In this document: piece by piece, positions 28,664 through 37,986 of the stretch | Layout of the letters: each line of letters opens with the position of its first letter | Numbering within the stretch: the stretch's first letter is position 1 | Source: Shinella yambaruensis | GTDB lineage: Bacteria > Pseudomonadota > Alphaproteobacteria > Rhizobiales > Rhizobiaceae | Length of the DNA: 64,000 nucleotides | Direction of reading: 5' to 3' | Assembly (NCBI RefSeq): GCF_022899355.1 | Contig: NZ_JALJCK010000006.1 | Span: 362,814 to 426,813 of the forward strand | Position numbers and translations under genes: made by a program | The notes under the pieces: model-generated | Seen by the model: the letters and a program-made list of their open reading frames with translations, nothing else | Database searches by the model: none | What the model was told of the DNA's origin: nothing

Positions 28664-29571
28664 TGGCCCTCGGTGCGAACACGGTAGCGACGAACACGAT
28701 GACGAACGATCCCATCCTCAAGGTCGAGCATCTGTCGATGCGCTTCGGTGGCCTCATGGCCATCAACGATCTGTCCTTCGAAGCGCAGCGCGGCGAGATC
28801 ACGGCCCTCATCGGCCCGAACGGCGCCGGCAAGACCACGGTCTTCAACTGCGTCACCGGCTTCTACAAGCCGACCATGGGCATGATCACCATGCGCCAGA
28901 AGGCGGGCAAGGAGTTCCTTCTGGAACGCATGGCCGACTTCGAGATCACCCGTGACGCGAAGGTGGCGCGCACCTTCCAGAACATCCGGCTCTTCTCGGG
29001 CCTGACGGTCCTGGAAAACCTGCTCGTCGCCCAGCACAACATGCTGATGAAGGCCTCCGGCTATACGATCCTCGGCCTGCTCGGCTTGCCGGCCTACAAG
29101 CACGCCTCGGCGGAATCGATCGAGATCGCCAAGCACTGGCTGGAAAAGGCGCATCTCATCGAGCGCGCGGACGACCCGGCCGGCGACCTGCCCTATGGCG
29201 CGCAGCGGCGTCTCGAAATCGCCCGCGCCATGTGCACGGGGCCGGAATTCCTGTGCCTCGACGAACCGGCGGCGGGCCTCAACCCGCGCGAATCGCTGGC
29301 GCTCAACGAACTCCTGCGCTCCATCCGCAAGGACAGCGGCACGTCGATCCTGCTCATCGAGCACGACATGTCGGTGGTGATGGAGATCTCCGACCATGTG
29401 GTCGTGCTCGAATACGGGCAGAAGATCTCGGACGGCACGCCGGACCATGTGAAGAACGATCCGAAGGTTATCGCGGCCTATCTCGGCGTTGAAGATGATG
29501 AGGTCGAAGAGGTGATCGAGGAAATCGAGGTGATCGCGGAGAGCGAAGGCACTGAAGGAGGATCGCACTGA
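28663..29571 (+). CDS. livG: Branched-chain amino-acid ABC transporter ATPase LivG
   Basis: 302-aa ATPase. Walker A is GPNGAGKTT, the family's degenerate signature reads LPYGAQRRLEIARAM, and Walker B is FLCLDEPAAGLNP. The ATG at 28663 overlaps the livM stop; an internal ATG at 28699 would also give an intact domain. The C-terminus carries an unusual acidic tail of about 28 residues (VEDDEVEEVIEEIEVIAESE) beyond the normal ABC fold. It is coupled to livF by TGATG. Confidence 0.95.
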   Translation: MALGANTVATNTMTNDPILKVEHLSMRFGGLMAINDLSFEAQRGEITALIGPNGAGKTTVFNCVTGFYKPTMGMITMRQKAGKEFLLERMADFEITRDAKVARTFQNIRLFSGLTVLENLLVAQHNMLMKASGYTILGLLGLPAYKHASAESIEIAKHWLEKAHLIERADDPAGDLPYGAQRRLEIARAMCTGPEFLCLDEPAAGLNPRESLALNELLRSIRKDSGTSILLIEHDMSVVMEISDHVVVLEYGQKISDGTPDHVKNDPKVIAAYLGVEDDEVEEVIEEIEVIAESEGTEGGSH

Positions 29572-30296
29572 TGAGCGATACACTTCTCAGCGTTCAGGGC
29601 GTGCAGACCTATTACGGCAATATCCGCGCGCTGGCCGGGGTCGATGTCGAGGTGAAGAAGGGCGAGATCGTCTCGCTGATCGGCGCGAACGGCGCCGGCA
29701 AGTCGACCCTGATGATGACGATCTGTGGCAGCCCGCAGGCCCGTACGGGCACCGTCACCTTCGACGGCGAGGACATCACCCGCCTGCCGACGCATCTCAT
29801 CGCCCGCCGCCGCATCGCGCAGTCGCCGGAAGGACGCCGCATCTTCCCGCGCATGACAGTCTATGAAAATCTCCAGATGGGCGCGAGCCTCGACAATCTG
29901 AAGTATTTCAACGAGGACGTGGAAAAGATCTTCACGCTCTTCCCGCGCCTCAAGGAGCGCCAGAGCCAGCGCGGCGGCACGCTTTCGGGCGGCGAGCAGC
30001 AGATGCTCTCCATCGGCCGCGCGCTGATGGCGCGTCCGAAGCTCCTGCTGCTCGACGAACCCTCGCTCGGCCTTGCGCCGCTGATCGTCAAGGGCATCTT
30101 CGACGCGATCAAGAAGCTCAACCAGAACGAGGGCCTCACCGTGTTCCTCGTCGAGCAGAACGCCTTCGCCGCACTCAAACTCTCCGACCGGGCCTATGTG
30201 ATGGTCAACGGGCAAGTGACGATGAGCGGTTCAGGCAAGGAACTTCTGGCCAATCCGGAAGTGCGTGCCGCCTATCTCGAAGGCGGCCGGCACTGA
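29571..30296 (+). CDS. livF: Branched-chain amino-acid ABC transporter ATPase LivF
   Basis: 241-aa ATPase partner of LivG. Walker A is GANGAGKST, the signature is LSGGEQQML, and Walker B is LLLLDEPSLGLAP. Length and motifs are standard for LivF. After its stop a hairpin without T-tract (GCGCAGGA 30307-30314 / TCCTGCGC 30325-30332) precedes the next small gene and may modulate read-through. Confidence 0.96.
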   Translation: MSDTLLSVQGVQTYYGNIRALAGVDVEVKKGEIVSLIGANGAGKSTLMMTICGSPQARTGTVTFDGEDITRLPTHLIARRRIAQSPEGRRIFPRMTVYENLQMGASLDNLKYFNEDVEKIFTLFPRLKERQSQRGGTLSGGEQQMLSIGRALMARPKLLLLDEPSLGLAPLIVKGIFDAIKKLNQNEGLTVFLVEQNAFAALKLSDRAYVMVNGQVTMSGSGKELLANPEVRAAYLEGGRH

Positions 30297-30402
30297 GGAT
30301 GGTCCCGCGCAGGACCCGCAAGGATCCTGCGCCGATCCTGGGATTTACGGCGACCGTCGCGCATCCTGAACGACGCGCGGTGCTGTAAGGGGAGTATGTG
30401 TT

Positions 30403-30747
30403 ATGCAAGGAATTCTCTACGAAGAACCGTCGATCTGGCAGTTCCTGTTCATCACCGTCATCATGGGCGGCTGGACGGCCTGGCGCACCGGCAAGAGCGT
30501 TGCCGAGAACTGGCAGAGCTACGCCACGCTGGTCATCTACGTGCTTCTGCTCGGCGGGGCGATCCGTTTCGTTCACCACGCGCTGTTCCACGGCACCATG
30601 CTGACGGTGCAATACTATGTCGTGGACACGGTCGTGCTTTTGTTGTTTGCTACGCTCGGCTACCGCTACTACCGCACGCGGCAGATGACCAACAACTACT
30701 ACTGGCTCTATGAAAAGGCATCGCCCTTTTCCTGGAAAGCCAAATAG
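30403..30747 (+). CDS. Small membrane protein, DUF6867-like, between livF and livK
   Basis: 114-aa protein with about three hydrophobic segments (WQFLFITVIMGGWTAWRTGK, LVIYVLLLGGAIRFVHHALF, VVDTVVLLLFATLGYRYY). AAGGGGAG precedes the ATG. I recognise it as the small protein seen in rhizobial LIV loci (DUF6867, from memory), but its function is unknown. Its place inside the transporter cluster suggests a membrane-associated accessory of the LIV system. Confidence 0.75.
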   Translation: MQGILYEEPSIWQFLFITVIMGGWTAWRTGKSVAENWQSYATLVIYVLLLGGAIRFVHHALFHGTMLTVQYYVVDTVVLLLFATLGYRYYRTRQMTNNYYWLYEKASPFSWKAK

Positions 30748-30859
30748 CCAGAGGGAAGCCCGCGGCCGGCCTCCGGTCGCGGTATAACGATATCGGCGCA
30801 ATGATGCGGGTGTTGCGACCGGTTGAAACGAGCCCGCTTTTAAATTTGGGAGTAACAAT

Positions 30860-31978
30860 ATGAAGAAGTCTCTCATGTCGGCTGTTGCTTTGGCTGCAAT
30901 GGTCGCCTTCAGCGGCAGCGCCTGGGCCGACATCCTGATCGGCGTCGGCGGCCCGCTGACCGGTCCGAACGCCGCCTTCGGCGCGCAGCTCCAGAAGGGT
31001 GCCGAGCAGGCTGCTGCCGACATCAACGCAGCCGGCGGCATCAATGGCGAGCAGGTCAAGATCGTGCTCGGCGACGACGTTTCCGACCCGAAGCAGGGCG
31101 TTTCGGTCGCCAACAAGTTCGTTGCCGACGGCGTGAAGTTCGTGGTTGGCCACTTCAACTCGGGCGTCTCCATCCCGGCTTCGGAAATCTATGCCGAAAA
31201 CGGCGTGCTGCAGGTCTCCCCGGCCTCGACCAACCCGACCTACACGGAGCGCGGCCTGTGGAATACGTTCCGCGTGTGCGGTCGTGACGACCAGCAGGGT
31301 GCCGTTGCCGGCGCCTTCATCGCGGCGAACTTCAAGGACGCCAAGGTTGCCGTCCTGCATGACAAGACGCCGTACGGCCAGGGCCTTGCCGACGAAACCA
31401 AGAAGGCGACGAACGAAGCCGGCATCACCGAAGCCATCTACGAAGGCGTCAATGTCGGCGACAAGGACTTCTCCGCTCTCATCGCCAAGATGAAGGAAGC
31501 CGGCGTAACGGTCGTCTATTGGGGCGGTCTGCACACCGAGTTCGGCCTCATCGAGCGTCAGGCCGCCGACCAGGGCCTGAAGGCCCAGTTCATCTCGGGC
31601 GACGGTATCGTCTCGAACGAACTGGCCTCGATCGCCGGCGACGCCGTCGACGGCACGCTGATGACCTTCGCTCCGGATCCGCGCAAGAACCCGGCCGCCA
31701 AGGACCTCGTCGAGAAGTTCCGCGCTGCCGGCTTCGAGCCGGAAGCCTACACGCTCTATGCTTACGCAGCCGTTCAGGTTATCGCTGAAGGTGCCAAGGC
31801 TGCCGGCGGCGTAGACCCGCAGGCCATTGCCGAAGCCATCAAGTCCAAGGGCCCGTTCCAGACCGCCATCGGCGAACTCGGCTTCGACGAAAAGGGCGAC
31901 ATCACCCGTCCGGACTACGTCCTCTACACCTGGAAGAAGGGTGAAGACGGCAAGTACACCTACGTGCAGAACGAGTAG
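30860..31978 (+). CDS. livK: Branched-chain amino-acid ABC transporter substrate-binding protein
   Basis: 372-aa periplasmic binding protein. The Sec signal peptide ends at SGSAWADI, and the mature start [20 protein letters not shown] is typical of the LivJ/LivK/BraC type I fold. Conserved blocks include the [20 protein letters not shown] ligand loop and [22 protein letters not shown] precedes the ATG by 8 bp. Codon use here is strongly biased, as expected for an abundant binding protein. The separate location after the small membrane gene, with strong downstream terminators, suggests independent expression. Confidence 0.95.
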   Translation: MKKSLMSAVALAAMVAFSGSAWADILIGVGGPLTGPNAAFGAQLQKGAEQAAADINAAGGINGEQVKIVLGDDVSDPKQGVSVANKFVADGVKFVVGHFNSGVSIPASEIYAENGVLQVSPASTNPTYTERGLWNTFRVCGRDDQQGAVAGAFIAANFKDAKVAVLHDKTPYGQGLADETKKATNEAGITEAIYEGVNVGDKDFSALIAKMKEAGVTVVYWGGLHTEFGLIERQAADQGLKAQFISGDGIVSNELASIAGDAVDGTLMTFAPDPRKNPAAKDLVEKFRAAGFEPEAYTLYAYAAVQVIAEGAKAAGGVDPQAIAEAIKSKGPFQTAIGELGFDEKGDITRPDYVLYTWKKGEDGKYTYVQNE

Positions 31979-31992
31979 TCGTTCTGCCGGAA

Positions 31993-32058
31993 CGGGCGGC
32001 GCATTGCACGCCGCCCGGCCGCCTGACCTTAAGCCCGGCCTTCGCGCCGGGCTTTTTT
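31993..32058 (+). terminator. Double hairpin terminator after livK
   Basis: Two consecutive hairpins: CGGGCGGCG (31993-32001) / CGCCGCCCG (32009-32017) with a 7-nt loop and no T-tract, then AAGCCCGGC (32031-32039) / GCCGGGCTT (32046-32054) running into TTTTTT at 32053-32058. The second is a standard intrinsic terminator; the first may stabilise the livK 3' end. Confidence 0.9.
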
Positions 32059-32187
32059 GTCGCCGACGGGGCGCGGCGGCGGCGTGGCCCCGGCTGGGGA
32101 CTTGCGCGGCAAGGCGCCCTGGTGGAACCTGCAGCAAAGGGGATCGGGCGCTGCCTCCCCATGTCCCGACATCCGGTACTGACTGTC

Positions 32188-33033
32188 ATGAACGTCTATG
32201 CGAAATCTGGTCATGAAGAGGAGGCGCCTTCCGGGCGCCTTCAGCGCGCGCGCGGGCATGGGCGGCTTGCCGCGAAGGCCTCCGCCGCCGGCACGCGGCT
32301 CGACGTGCTCTTCCAGGAGGGCTGCGCCAAGATCCGCCTGCCGAAGACCTTCGACGGCACGATGGAGGCGGTGCTGATCAACACGGCCGGCGGGCTCACT
32401 GGCGGGGACCGCATCGCTTGGGAGCTCGAGGCCCGTGGCGGAACGCGCCTGACGGCGACGACACAGGCCTGCGAGCGGGCCTACAAGGCGCAGGCCTCCA
32501 CGGCGACGGTTGAGACCCGCATTGCCGTCGGCGCGGGCGCGCGGGTCGACTGGCTGCCGCAGGAGACAATTCTTTTCGACCAGGCTGCGCTCGAGCGCCG
32601 GTTGGAGGTGGACCTTGCCGGAGACGCCACGTTCCTTGCGGTCGAGGCCATCCTCCTCGGCCGCAAGGCGATGGGCGAGCGCATGGAGACGGGCCTTTTC
32701 CGCGATCGCTGGCGCATCCGCCGCGCCGGACGGCTGATCCATGCGGAGGAAACGGCGCTTGCCGGCAGCGTCGCGGCGCTGGCGGTCGAGGCGGCGGTGC
32801 TGGCCGGCGCCCGTGCCTTTGCCACCGTGCTCTTTTGCGGCCGCGCTGCCGAGGCGCATGTGGAGCCGCTGCGCCGGCTGCTGGCGGACGGGGAGGGTGG
32901 CGTCAGCCAGTGGCAGGACAAGCTCGTCCTGCGCCTCGTCGCGCCCGACGGCTTTGCGCTGAGAAAAAAGCTCATCCCGATCATTTCGCACTTGCGTGGC
33001 GGCGCGGGCGTACCGAAAGTCTGGACTCTCTGA
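32188..33033 (+). CDS. ureD: Urease accessory protein UreD (UreH)
   Basis: 281-aa urease maturation scaffold that binds UreF/UreG and the apo-urease. Family signatures are [28 protein letters not shown] and [11 protein letters not shown]. The start is uncertain: ATG 32188 gives a normal length, while ATG 32161 and GTG 32122 are in frame upstream and none has a clear Shine-Dalgarno sequence. It starts the urease cluster, right after the livK terminator. Confidence 0.92.
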   Translation: MNVYAKSGHEEEAPSGRLQRARGHGRLAAKASAAGTRLDVLFQEGCAKIRLPKTFDGTMEAVLINTAGGLTGGDRIAWELEARGGTRLTATTQACERAYKAQASTATVETRIAVGAGARVDWLPQETILFDQAALERRLEVDLAGDATFLAVEAILLGRKAMGERMETGLFRDRWRIRRAGRLIHAEETALAGSVAALAVEAAVLAGARAFATVLFCGRAAEAHVEPLRRLLADGEGGVSQWQDKLVLRLVAPDGFALRKKLIPIISHLRGGAGVPKVWTL

Positions 33034-33130
33034 TCCGCGCGGTTTCGCGCCGGGTTCCTGTTTTGCGTATGTCGTGCGCGCAAAACCCCTGCTTAGTATC
33101 GCACGATAGGAATCAAGCGATGGACCGCCC

Positions 33131-33433
33131 ATGAACCTGACCCCCCGCGAAAAGGACAAACTGCTGATTGCCATGGCGGCGATCGTGGCGCGCAAGCGGC
33201 TGGAGCGCGGCGTGAAGCTCAACCATCCCGAGGCGATCGCGCTGATCACCGATTTCGTCGTCGAGGGCGCGCGTGACGGCCGCGCCGTCGCCGAACTGAT
33301 GGAGGCGGGTGCCCATGTGCTGACGCGCGACCAGGTGATGGAGGGCATTCCCGAGATGATCCACGACATTCAGGTCGAGGCGACCTTTCCCGACGGCACG
33401 AAGCTCGTGACCGTGCACGAACCGATCAGGTGA
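33131..33433 (+). CDS. ureA: Urease gamma subunit
   Basis: 100-aa gamma subunit with the canonical start [20 protein letters not shown] and the LKLNHPEA-type block (here [20 protein letters not shown]). It is a structural subunit of the UreABC trimer. It is followed 4 bp later by a DUF1272 gene rather than directly by ureB. Confidence 0.97.
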   Translation: MNLTPREKDKLLIAMAAIVARKRLERGVKLNHPEAIALITDFVVEGARDGRAVAELMEAGAHVLTRDQVMEGIPEMIHDIQVEATFPDGTKLVTVHEPIR

Positions 33434-33437
33434 GACC

Positions 33438-33692
33438 ATGCTGGACCTTCGACCGAACTGCGAATGCTGCGACCGCGACCTGCCGCCGGAAAGCAAGGAG
33501 GCGATGATCTGCACGTTCGAATGCACCTTCTGCGCCGATTGCGTGGCGGGCGTCCTGGGCGGCAGCTGCCCGAATTGCGGCGGTGAATTCGTGCGCCGGC
33601 CGGTCCGGCCCGCGGCGCTGCTCGCAAAATATCCGGCATCCACCAGGCGGGTCCTGAAAGCCGAAGGCTGCGGATCGGCCGCGGCAGCATGA
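33438..33692 (+). CDS. DUF1272 cysteine-rich protein inside the urease operon
   Basis: 84-aa protein with nine cysteines arranged as [19 protein letters not shown] and CPNCGGEF, matching the DUF1272 pattern and suggesting a double zinc-ribbon or treble-clef. Its function is unknown. It begins 4 bp after ureA and ends 10 bp before ureB, so it is certainly co-transcribed. A metal-handling or regulatory role next to a nickel enzyme is only inferred. Confidence 0.88.
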   Translation: MLDLRPNCECCDRDLPPESKEAMICTFECTFCADCVAGVLGGSCPNCGGEFVRRPVRPAALLAKYPASTRRVLKAEGCGSAAAA

Positions 33693-33702
33693 GGAAGGCA
33701 CC

Positions 33703-34008
33703 ATGATCCCCGGTGAAGTCATTGCCGCTCCAGGCGATATCGAACTCAATGCCGGCCTGCCGGTCACCACCCTTGACGTTTCCAATACCGGTGACAGGCC
33801 GATCCAGGTCGGCAGCCACTACCATTTCTACGAGACCAATCCGGGCCTCGCCTTCGACCGGGAGAAGACGCGGGGCCTGCGCCTCGATATTCCTGCCGGC
33901 ACGGCGGTGCGCTTCGAGCCGGGGCAGACCCGCACGGTCCATCTCATCCCCTTTGCCGGCAAGCGCGAAATCTACGGTTTCCGCCAGAACGTTATGGGGA
34001 AGCTCTGA
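33703..34008 (+). CDS. ureB: Urease beta subunit
   Basis: 101-aa beta subunit. The conserved opening [20 protein letters not shown] and the block [20 protein letters not shown] are diagnostic. GAGGAAGG precedes the ATG. It packs with UreA and UreC in the (UreABC)3 assembly. Confidence 0.97.
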   Translation: MIPGEVIAAPGDIELNAGLPVTTLDVSNTGDRPIQVGSHYHFYETNPGLAFDREKTRGLRLDIPAGTAVRFEPGQTRTVHLIPFAGKREIYGFRQNVMGKL

Positions 34009-34009
34009 C

Positions 34010-34444
34010 ATGATGACGCGTTCCCGCCTCATGCTCGCCGCGACGTTTCTTCTGCTTTCCGCCCCGCTGGCCGCCGCGCAGGATGGCGAGCCTGAGGTCG
34101 ATTGCGAAAACGCCCAGGTGCAGATCGAGATGAACATCTGCGCCGACCGCGACTACCAGGCTGCCGACGGTGAACTGAATGCCGCCTACAAGGCGGCCAT
34201 GGCCGCGGCGCGCGAGATGGACGAACAGGCCGGGGAGATGGGCGAGCACTATGTCGGCGCCGCCGACGCGCTGAAGCGCGCCCAGCGCGCCTGGATCGGC
34301 TACCGGGATGGCCAGTGCGAACTGGCCGGCTTCGAGGCGCGCGGCGGCTCGATGGAGCCGATGCTGGTCTCCGGCTGCCTTGCCGATCTGACGCGCAAGC
34401 GCACGGCCGAACTGAAGGCCGTCTCCGCCATCTCCGGAAACTGA
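34010..34444 (+). CDS. Secreted LprI/DUF1311-family protein
   Basis: 144-aa exported protein: a signal peptide ends near APLAAAQD, then a DUF1311 domain with conserved cysteines (VDCENAQVQIEMNICADRDY, AWIGYRDGQCELAGFEARGG, SGCLADLTRKRTAEL). LprI in mycobacteria inhibits lysozyme, and other members are uncharacterised. GGGGAAG is correctly spaced before ATG 34010. It sits 2 bp after ureB and 12 bp before the next gene, so it is part of the urease operon although its role in urea metabolism is unclear. Confidence 0.85.
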   Translation: MMTRSRLMLAATFLLLSAPLAAAQDGEPEVDCENAQVQIEMNICADRDYQAADGELNAAYKAAMAAAREMDEQAGEMGEHYVGAADALKRAQRAWIGYRDGQCELAGFEARGGSMEPMLVSGCLADLTRKRTAELKAVSAISGN

Positions 34445-34455
34445 GGAGGCTGGCT

Positions 34456-35076
34456 GTGTCACGCAGGATCATCATCGTCGGAAACGGTCCCGTGCCCGAA
34501 GGGGTCGCGGAAGCTATCGATGCCGCCGATGTCGTGATCCGCTTCAACGACTGCCGCTCCATCGGGCGTGGCGGTGAAAGGACCGACATCGTCGCCGTCT
34601 GCAACACCGGTCGCCCGGCCCTGGCGATGCTCGGCGGCGGACGGTGGAAGACGAGCGCCGCCGTGCGGCAGGCGCGCGAGATCTGGTGCGTGAGGACGGC
34701 GGAGGTGTTCGCCGCCATGCGCCCGGCGCTTGCCGCACGCCATCCCGATCTCGACGATTTCTGTGACGACTACACGCTCGGCTTCGAGACGTTCGCGCGC
34801 GCCACCGGCCGGCGACTCGCTGTGGTCCCGGCCGCGGTGCATCACGCGCTCGATGCCGCCCTGGCCGCTTTCGATCCGCCGCCCTATGTGGTGCCGAGCT
34901 CCGGGCTGATCGTCATTGCCCATGTGCTCGACACCGCCGCGAAGGCGGGCGGGCGCGTCTCCATCGCCGGTTTCGGTCATGAGGGCTGGCAGTGGCACCC
35001 CTTTGCCGCGGAACGGCGCTGGGTGGATGCCCAGGTCGCCGCCGGCCGTCTCGATCGCCTGGAGCATGCCCGGTGA
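34456..35076 (+). CDS. Sialylmotif (GT29-like) protein, urease operon accessory
   Basis: 206-aa soluble protein starting at GTG 34456 behind GAGGAGGC. The N-terminus [28 protein letters not shown] matches sialylmotif L of GT29 sialyltransferases. [14 protein letters not shown] with SIAGFGHEG (about residues 145-178) matches motif S, and [10 protein letters not shown] supplies the HxxxxE motif VS. Rhizobial homologues are sometimes annotated as urease operon accessory protein. By family it would transfer a CMP-activated acidic sugar, but no acceptor or role in urease is known. No membrane anchor is seen, unlike eukaryotic GT29 enzymes. Confidence 0.75.
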   Translation: MSRRIIIVGNGPVPEGVAEAIDAADVVIRFNDCRSIGRGGERTDIVAVCNTGRPALAMLGGGRWKTSAAVRQAREIWCVRTAEVFAAMRPALAARHPDLDDFCDDYTLGFETFARATGRRLAVVPAAVHHALDAALAAFDPPPYVVPSSGLIVIAHVLDTAAKAGGRVSIAGFGHEGWQWHPFAAERRWVDAQVAAGRLDRLEHAR

Positions 35077-35200
35077 ACTCCGGTTCGCGGGAAATGCCCG
35101 AGGGTTTTTATCGCATTGTCCGACGCCGGAGCGATGTCGCCCCGGCCGGCAAGGCTCCAGACCATCTGAACAAGACTCCTGCCTCCCGGGGAAGCTGACC

Positions 35201-36907
35201 ATGTCCTACAGAATGTCCCGCGCCGCCTATGCCAACATGTTCGGCCCGACCGTCGGCGACAGGGTGCGCCTTGCCGATACCGAGCTCTTCGCCGAGGTGG
35301 AGAAGGACTTCACCACCTATGGCGACGAGGTGAAGTTCGGCGGCGGCAAGGTCATCCGCGACGGCATGGGCCAGAGCCAGGCGACGCGTGCCGAAGGGGC
35401 CGTCGATACGGTCATCACCAATGCGCTGGTCATCGACCATACCGGCATCTTCAAGGCCGATGTGGGCCTCAAGGACGGTCGCATCGCCGCCCTCGGCAAG
35501 GCGGGCAACCCGGATACACAGCCCGGCGTCACCATCATCGTCGGTCCCTCGACGGAGGTGATCGCGGGCGAGGGCAAGATCCTCACGGCGGGCGGCATGG
35601 ATGCCCATATCCACTATATCTGCCCGCAGCAGATCGAGGAAGCGCTGGCGAGCGGCATCACCATGATGCTCGGCGGCGGCACCGGCCCGGCGCATGGCAC
35701 GCTTGCCACCACCTGCACCGGCGCCTGGCATATCGAGCGCATGATCGAGAGCTTCGATGCCTTTCCGATGAACCTGGCGCTCGCCGGCAAGGGCAATGCC
35801 TCGCTGCCGGCGGCCATCGAGGAAATGGTGAAGGCCGGGGCCTCTGCGCTGAAACTGCACGAGGATTGGGGCACGACGCCGGCGGCGATCGACTGCTGCC
35901 TTTCCGTCGCGGACGATTACGACGTGCAGGTGATGATCCATACGGACACGCTGAACGAAAGCGGCTTCGTCGAGGACACGATGGCCGCCATCAGGGGCCG
36001 CACCATCCATGCCTTCCACACCGAGGGGGCAGGCGGCGGGCATGCGCCGGATATCATCAAGGTCTGCGGCCATGCCAATGTCATCCCGTCCTCGACCAAT
36101 CCGACGCGGCCCTACACGGTCAACACGATCGCCGAGCATCTCGACATGCTGATGGTCTGCCATCACCTGTCGGCGTCGATCCCGGAAGACATCGCCTTTG
36201 CCGAGAGCCGCATCCGCAAGGAGACGATCGCGGCGGAGGACATTCTGCACGATATCGGCGCCTTCTCGATCATCTCGTCCGACAGCCAGGCGATGGGCCG
36301 CGTCGGGGAAGTGGCGATCCGCACCTGGCAGACCGCCGACAAGATGAAGCGCCAGCGCGGCCGCCTTGCCGGCGAGACGGGCGAGAACGACAACCTGCGC
36401 ATCCGCCGCTATATCGCGAAATACACGATCAACCCGGCGATCGCCCATGGCCTCAGCCACGAGATCGGCTCGATCGAGGTCGGCAAGCGGGCGGACCTTG
36501 TGCTGTGGAACCCGGCCTTCTTCGGCGTGAAGCCGGACATGGTGCTGCTCGGCGGGGTGATCGCCATGGCGCCGATGGGCGACCCGAACGCCTCGATCCC
36601 TACACCGCAGCCGGTGCACTATCGCCCGATGTTCGGCGCCTTCGGCAAGATGCGCACCAATTCCTCCGTCACCTTCGTCTCGCAGGCGGCGATCGATCTC
36701 GGCCTGCGCGAGCGGCTCGGCGTCGCCAAGCAGCTCCTGCCGGTGCGCAACACCCGGGCCATCTCCAAGGCTTCGATGGTGCTGAACGACCTGACGCCGC
36801 ATATCGAGGTGGACCCGGAGACCTACGAGGTGCGGGCGCACGGCGAACTGCTGACCTGCGAGCCCGCGACCGTGCTGCCCATGGCGCAGCGCTACTTCCT
36901 TTTCTAG
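35201..36907 (+). CDS. ureC: Urease alpha (catalytic) subunit
   Basis: 568-aa catalytic subunit hydrolysing urea to ammonia and carbamate. Nickel ligands are visible: [10 protein letters not shown], the carbamylated Lys in [10 protein letters not shown] (about residue 218), [12 protein letters not shown], and the Asp in SSDSQAMGR. The mobile-flap Cys-His is in VCHHLSAS (about 320-321). GGGGAAGC precedes the ATG at 35201. A longer frame from 34916 overlaps the upstream gene and was rejected. Confidence 0.98.
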   Translation: MSYRMSRAAYANMFGPTVGDRVRLADTELFAEVEKDFTTYGDEVKFGGGKVIRDGMGQSQATRAEGAVDTVITNALVIDHTGIFKADVGLKDGRIAALGKAGNPDTQPGVTIIVGPSTEVIAGEGKILTAGGMDAHIHYICPQQIEEALASGITMMLGGGTGPAHGTLATTCTGAWHIERMIESFDAFPMNLALAGKGNASLPAAIEEMVKAGASALKLHEDWGTTPAAIDCCLSVADDYDVQVMIHTDTLNESGFVEDTMAAIRGRTIHAFHTEGAGGGHAPDIIKVCGHANVIPSSTNPTRPYTVNTIAEHLDMLMVCHHLSASIPEDIAFAESRIRKETIAAEDILHDIGAFSIISSDSQAMGRVGEVAIRTWQTADKMKRQRGRLAGETGENDNLRIRRYIAKYTINPAIAHGLSHEIGSIEVGKRADLVLWNPAFFGVKPDMVLLGGVIAMAPMGDPNASIPTPQPVHYRPMFGAFGKMRTNSSVTFVSQAAIDLGLRERLGVAKQLLPVRNTRAISKASMVLNDLTPHIEVDPETYEVRAHGELLTCEPATVLPMAQRYFLF

Positions 36908-37044
36908 GCCGCCGCCCGCCACGCGTCTTTCCGCAAATCCCTTAACGGAAGTTTCAAAACGGGACAGTTAAACTTCTAGCGAAGGCATTAGCTGAATCTG
37001 AAAGAAAGTGCCGTAGGGTCTCCTTGTTCATTGTGGAGAGTTTT

Positions 37045-37878
37045 ATGCGTGGCAGGCTGGCCCTTTGGCTGAGGGCCCAGTGGGAGGCGGGTGTCTTCCA
37101 GACGCGGGCCGATATTTCGATGTTCGTGCTGAACACCGTGCTGGTGGCCATCACGCTCGCCACCGCGGCGTATCTGATGGTCGCGGCCATCCTCGCGAAT
37201 TTTCACCTTCTCCCCTATCCCTTTGCCTCCGCCCTCGGTTTCGGCACGTCCACAGCGGTGCTGATCGCGGCGAGCGTATCGGCCCTGATTGCCTGGCTCC
37301 TGGGAATAGCGATCCACGGAATGGCGCTGTCGCGCGCCGAGTTCGAGCGGCTCAGCCGGCTGGATTCGCTTTCGGGCCTCCTCAACCGGCGGGCCTTCGT
37401 CGAGGACATGGCGGAGAAAAGGGTTAACGGTTTCTTCGTGCTGTTCGATGTCGACCGGTTCAAGCTCGTCAACGATACGCATGGCCATGCGGTGGGGGAC
37501 GCTGTCATCGTCGCCATCGCGGAGGAGCTGGAGCGGGTGTTCGCATCCCCGCATCTCGTCGGGCGTTTCGGCGGCGAGGAGTTTGCCGTCTTCATCGAGA
37601 ACGACGATCGCGGGGATTGCAGCCTTCTGGTGGAGGAGGCACGCCGTTCCGTGGCCGCGCGCCGGGTCGAGACCGACAGGGGGCCGATCGGCGTCACGCT
37701 GTCGGCCGGTATTGCCGATCGGCCCGTGGGCCGTCGGTTCGAGGCGGTCTTCGAGGCGGCGGACCGGGCGCTCTATCTCGCCAAGTCGCTCGGCCGCGAC
37801 CGGACGATCCATGAGGACGAGGGCGAGGGGCTGCTGGAGCCGAGCCGCCGTGTCGCGGCCGGCGGACGCCGGCGCTGA
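37045..37878 (+). CDS. GGDEF diguanylate cyclase with N-terminal membrane helices
   Basis: 277-aa protein with two hydrophobic segments (about residues 28-55 and 75-95) followed by a GGDEF domain (about 110-265). The catalytic motif is GRFGGEEFAVF, with metal/substrate residues in FDVDRFKLVNDTHGHAVGD, so it looks active in making c-di-GMP. The RxxD inhibitory site normally five residues before GGEEF is absent (ASPH instead). The ATG at 37045 has GTGGAGAG upstream. It lies between ureC and ureE on the same strand, with gaps of 137 and 108 bp. Confidence 0.9.
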   Translation: MRGRLALWLRAQWEAGVFQTRADISMFVLNTVLVAITLATAAYLMVAAILANFHLLPYPFASALGFGTSTAVLIAASVSALIAWLLGIAIHGMALSRAEFERLSRLDSLSGLLNRRAFVEDMAEKRVNGFFVLFDVDRFKLVNDTHGHAVGDAVIVAIAEELERVFASPHLVGRFGGEEFAVFIENDDRGDCSLLVEEARRSVAARRVETDRGPIGVTLSAGIADRPVGRRFEAVFEAADRALYLAKSLGRDRTIHEDEGEGLLEPSRRVAAGGRRR

Positions 37879-37986
37879 TGGCGCCCCTACGTCAAATGAC
37901 GTAGGGCGGTGCTTCGGCGGTTTCCTTCACGGGACAAACATGCTTTTGTCGGCGGGACTTGATCCACCGAGACCAGAGGCCGCCTC

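Noticed and set aside
34916..35200. N-terminal extension of UreC
   Set aside because: It overlaps the sialylmotif gene, and the conserved UreC start ([20 protein letters not shown]) follows the ATG at 35201 with a good ribosome binding site.
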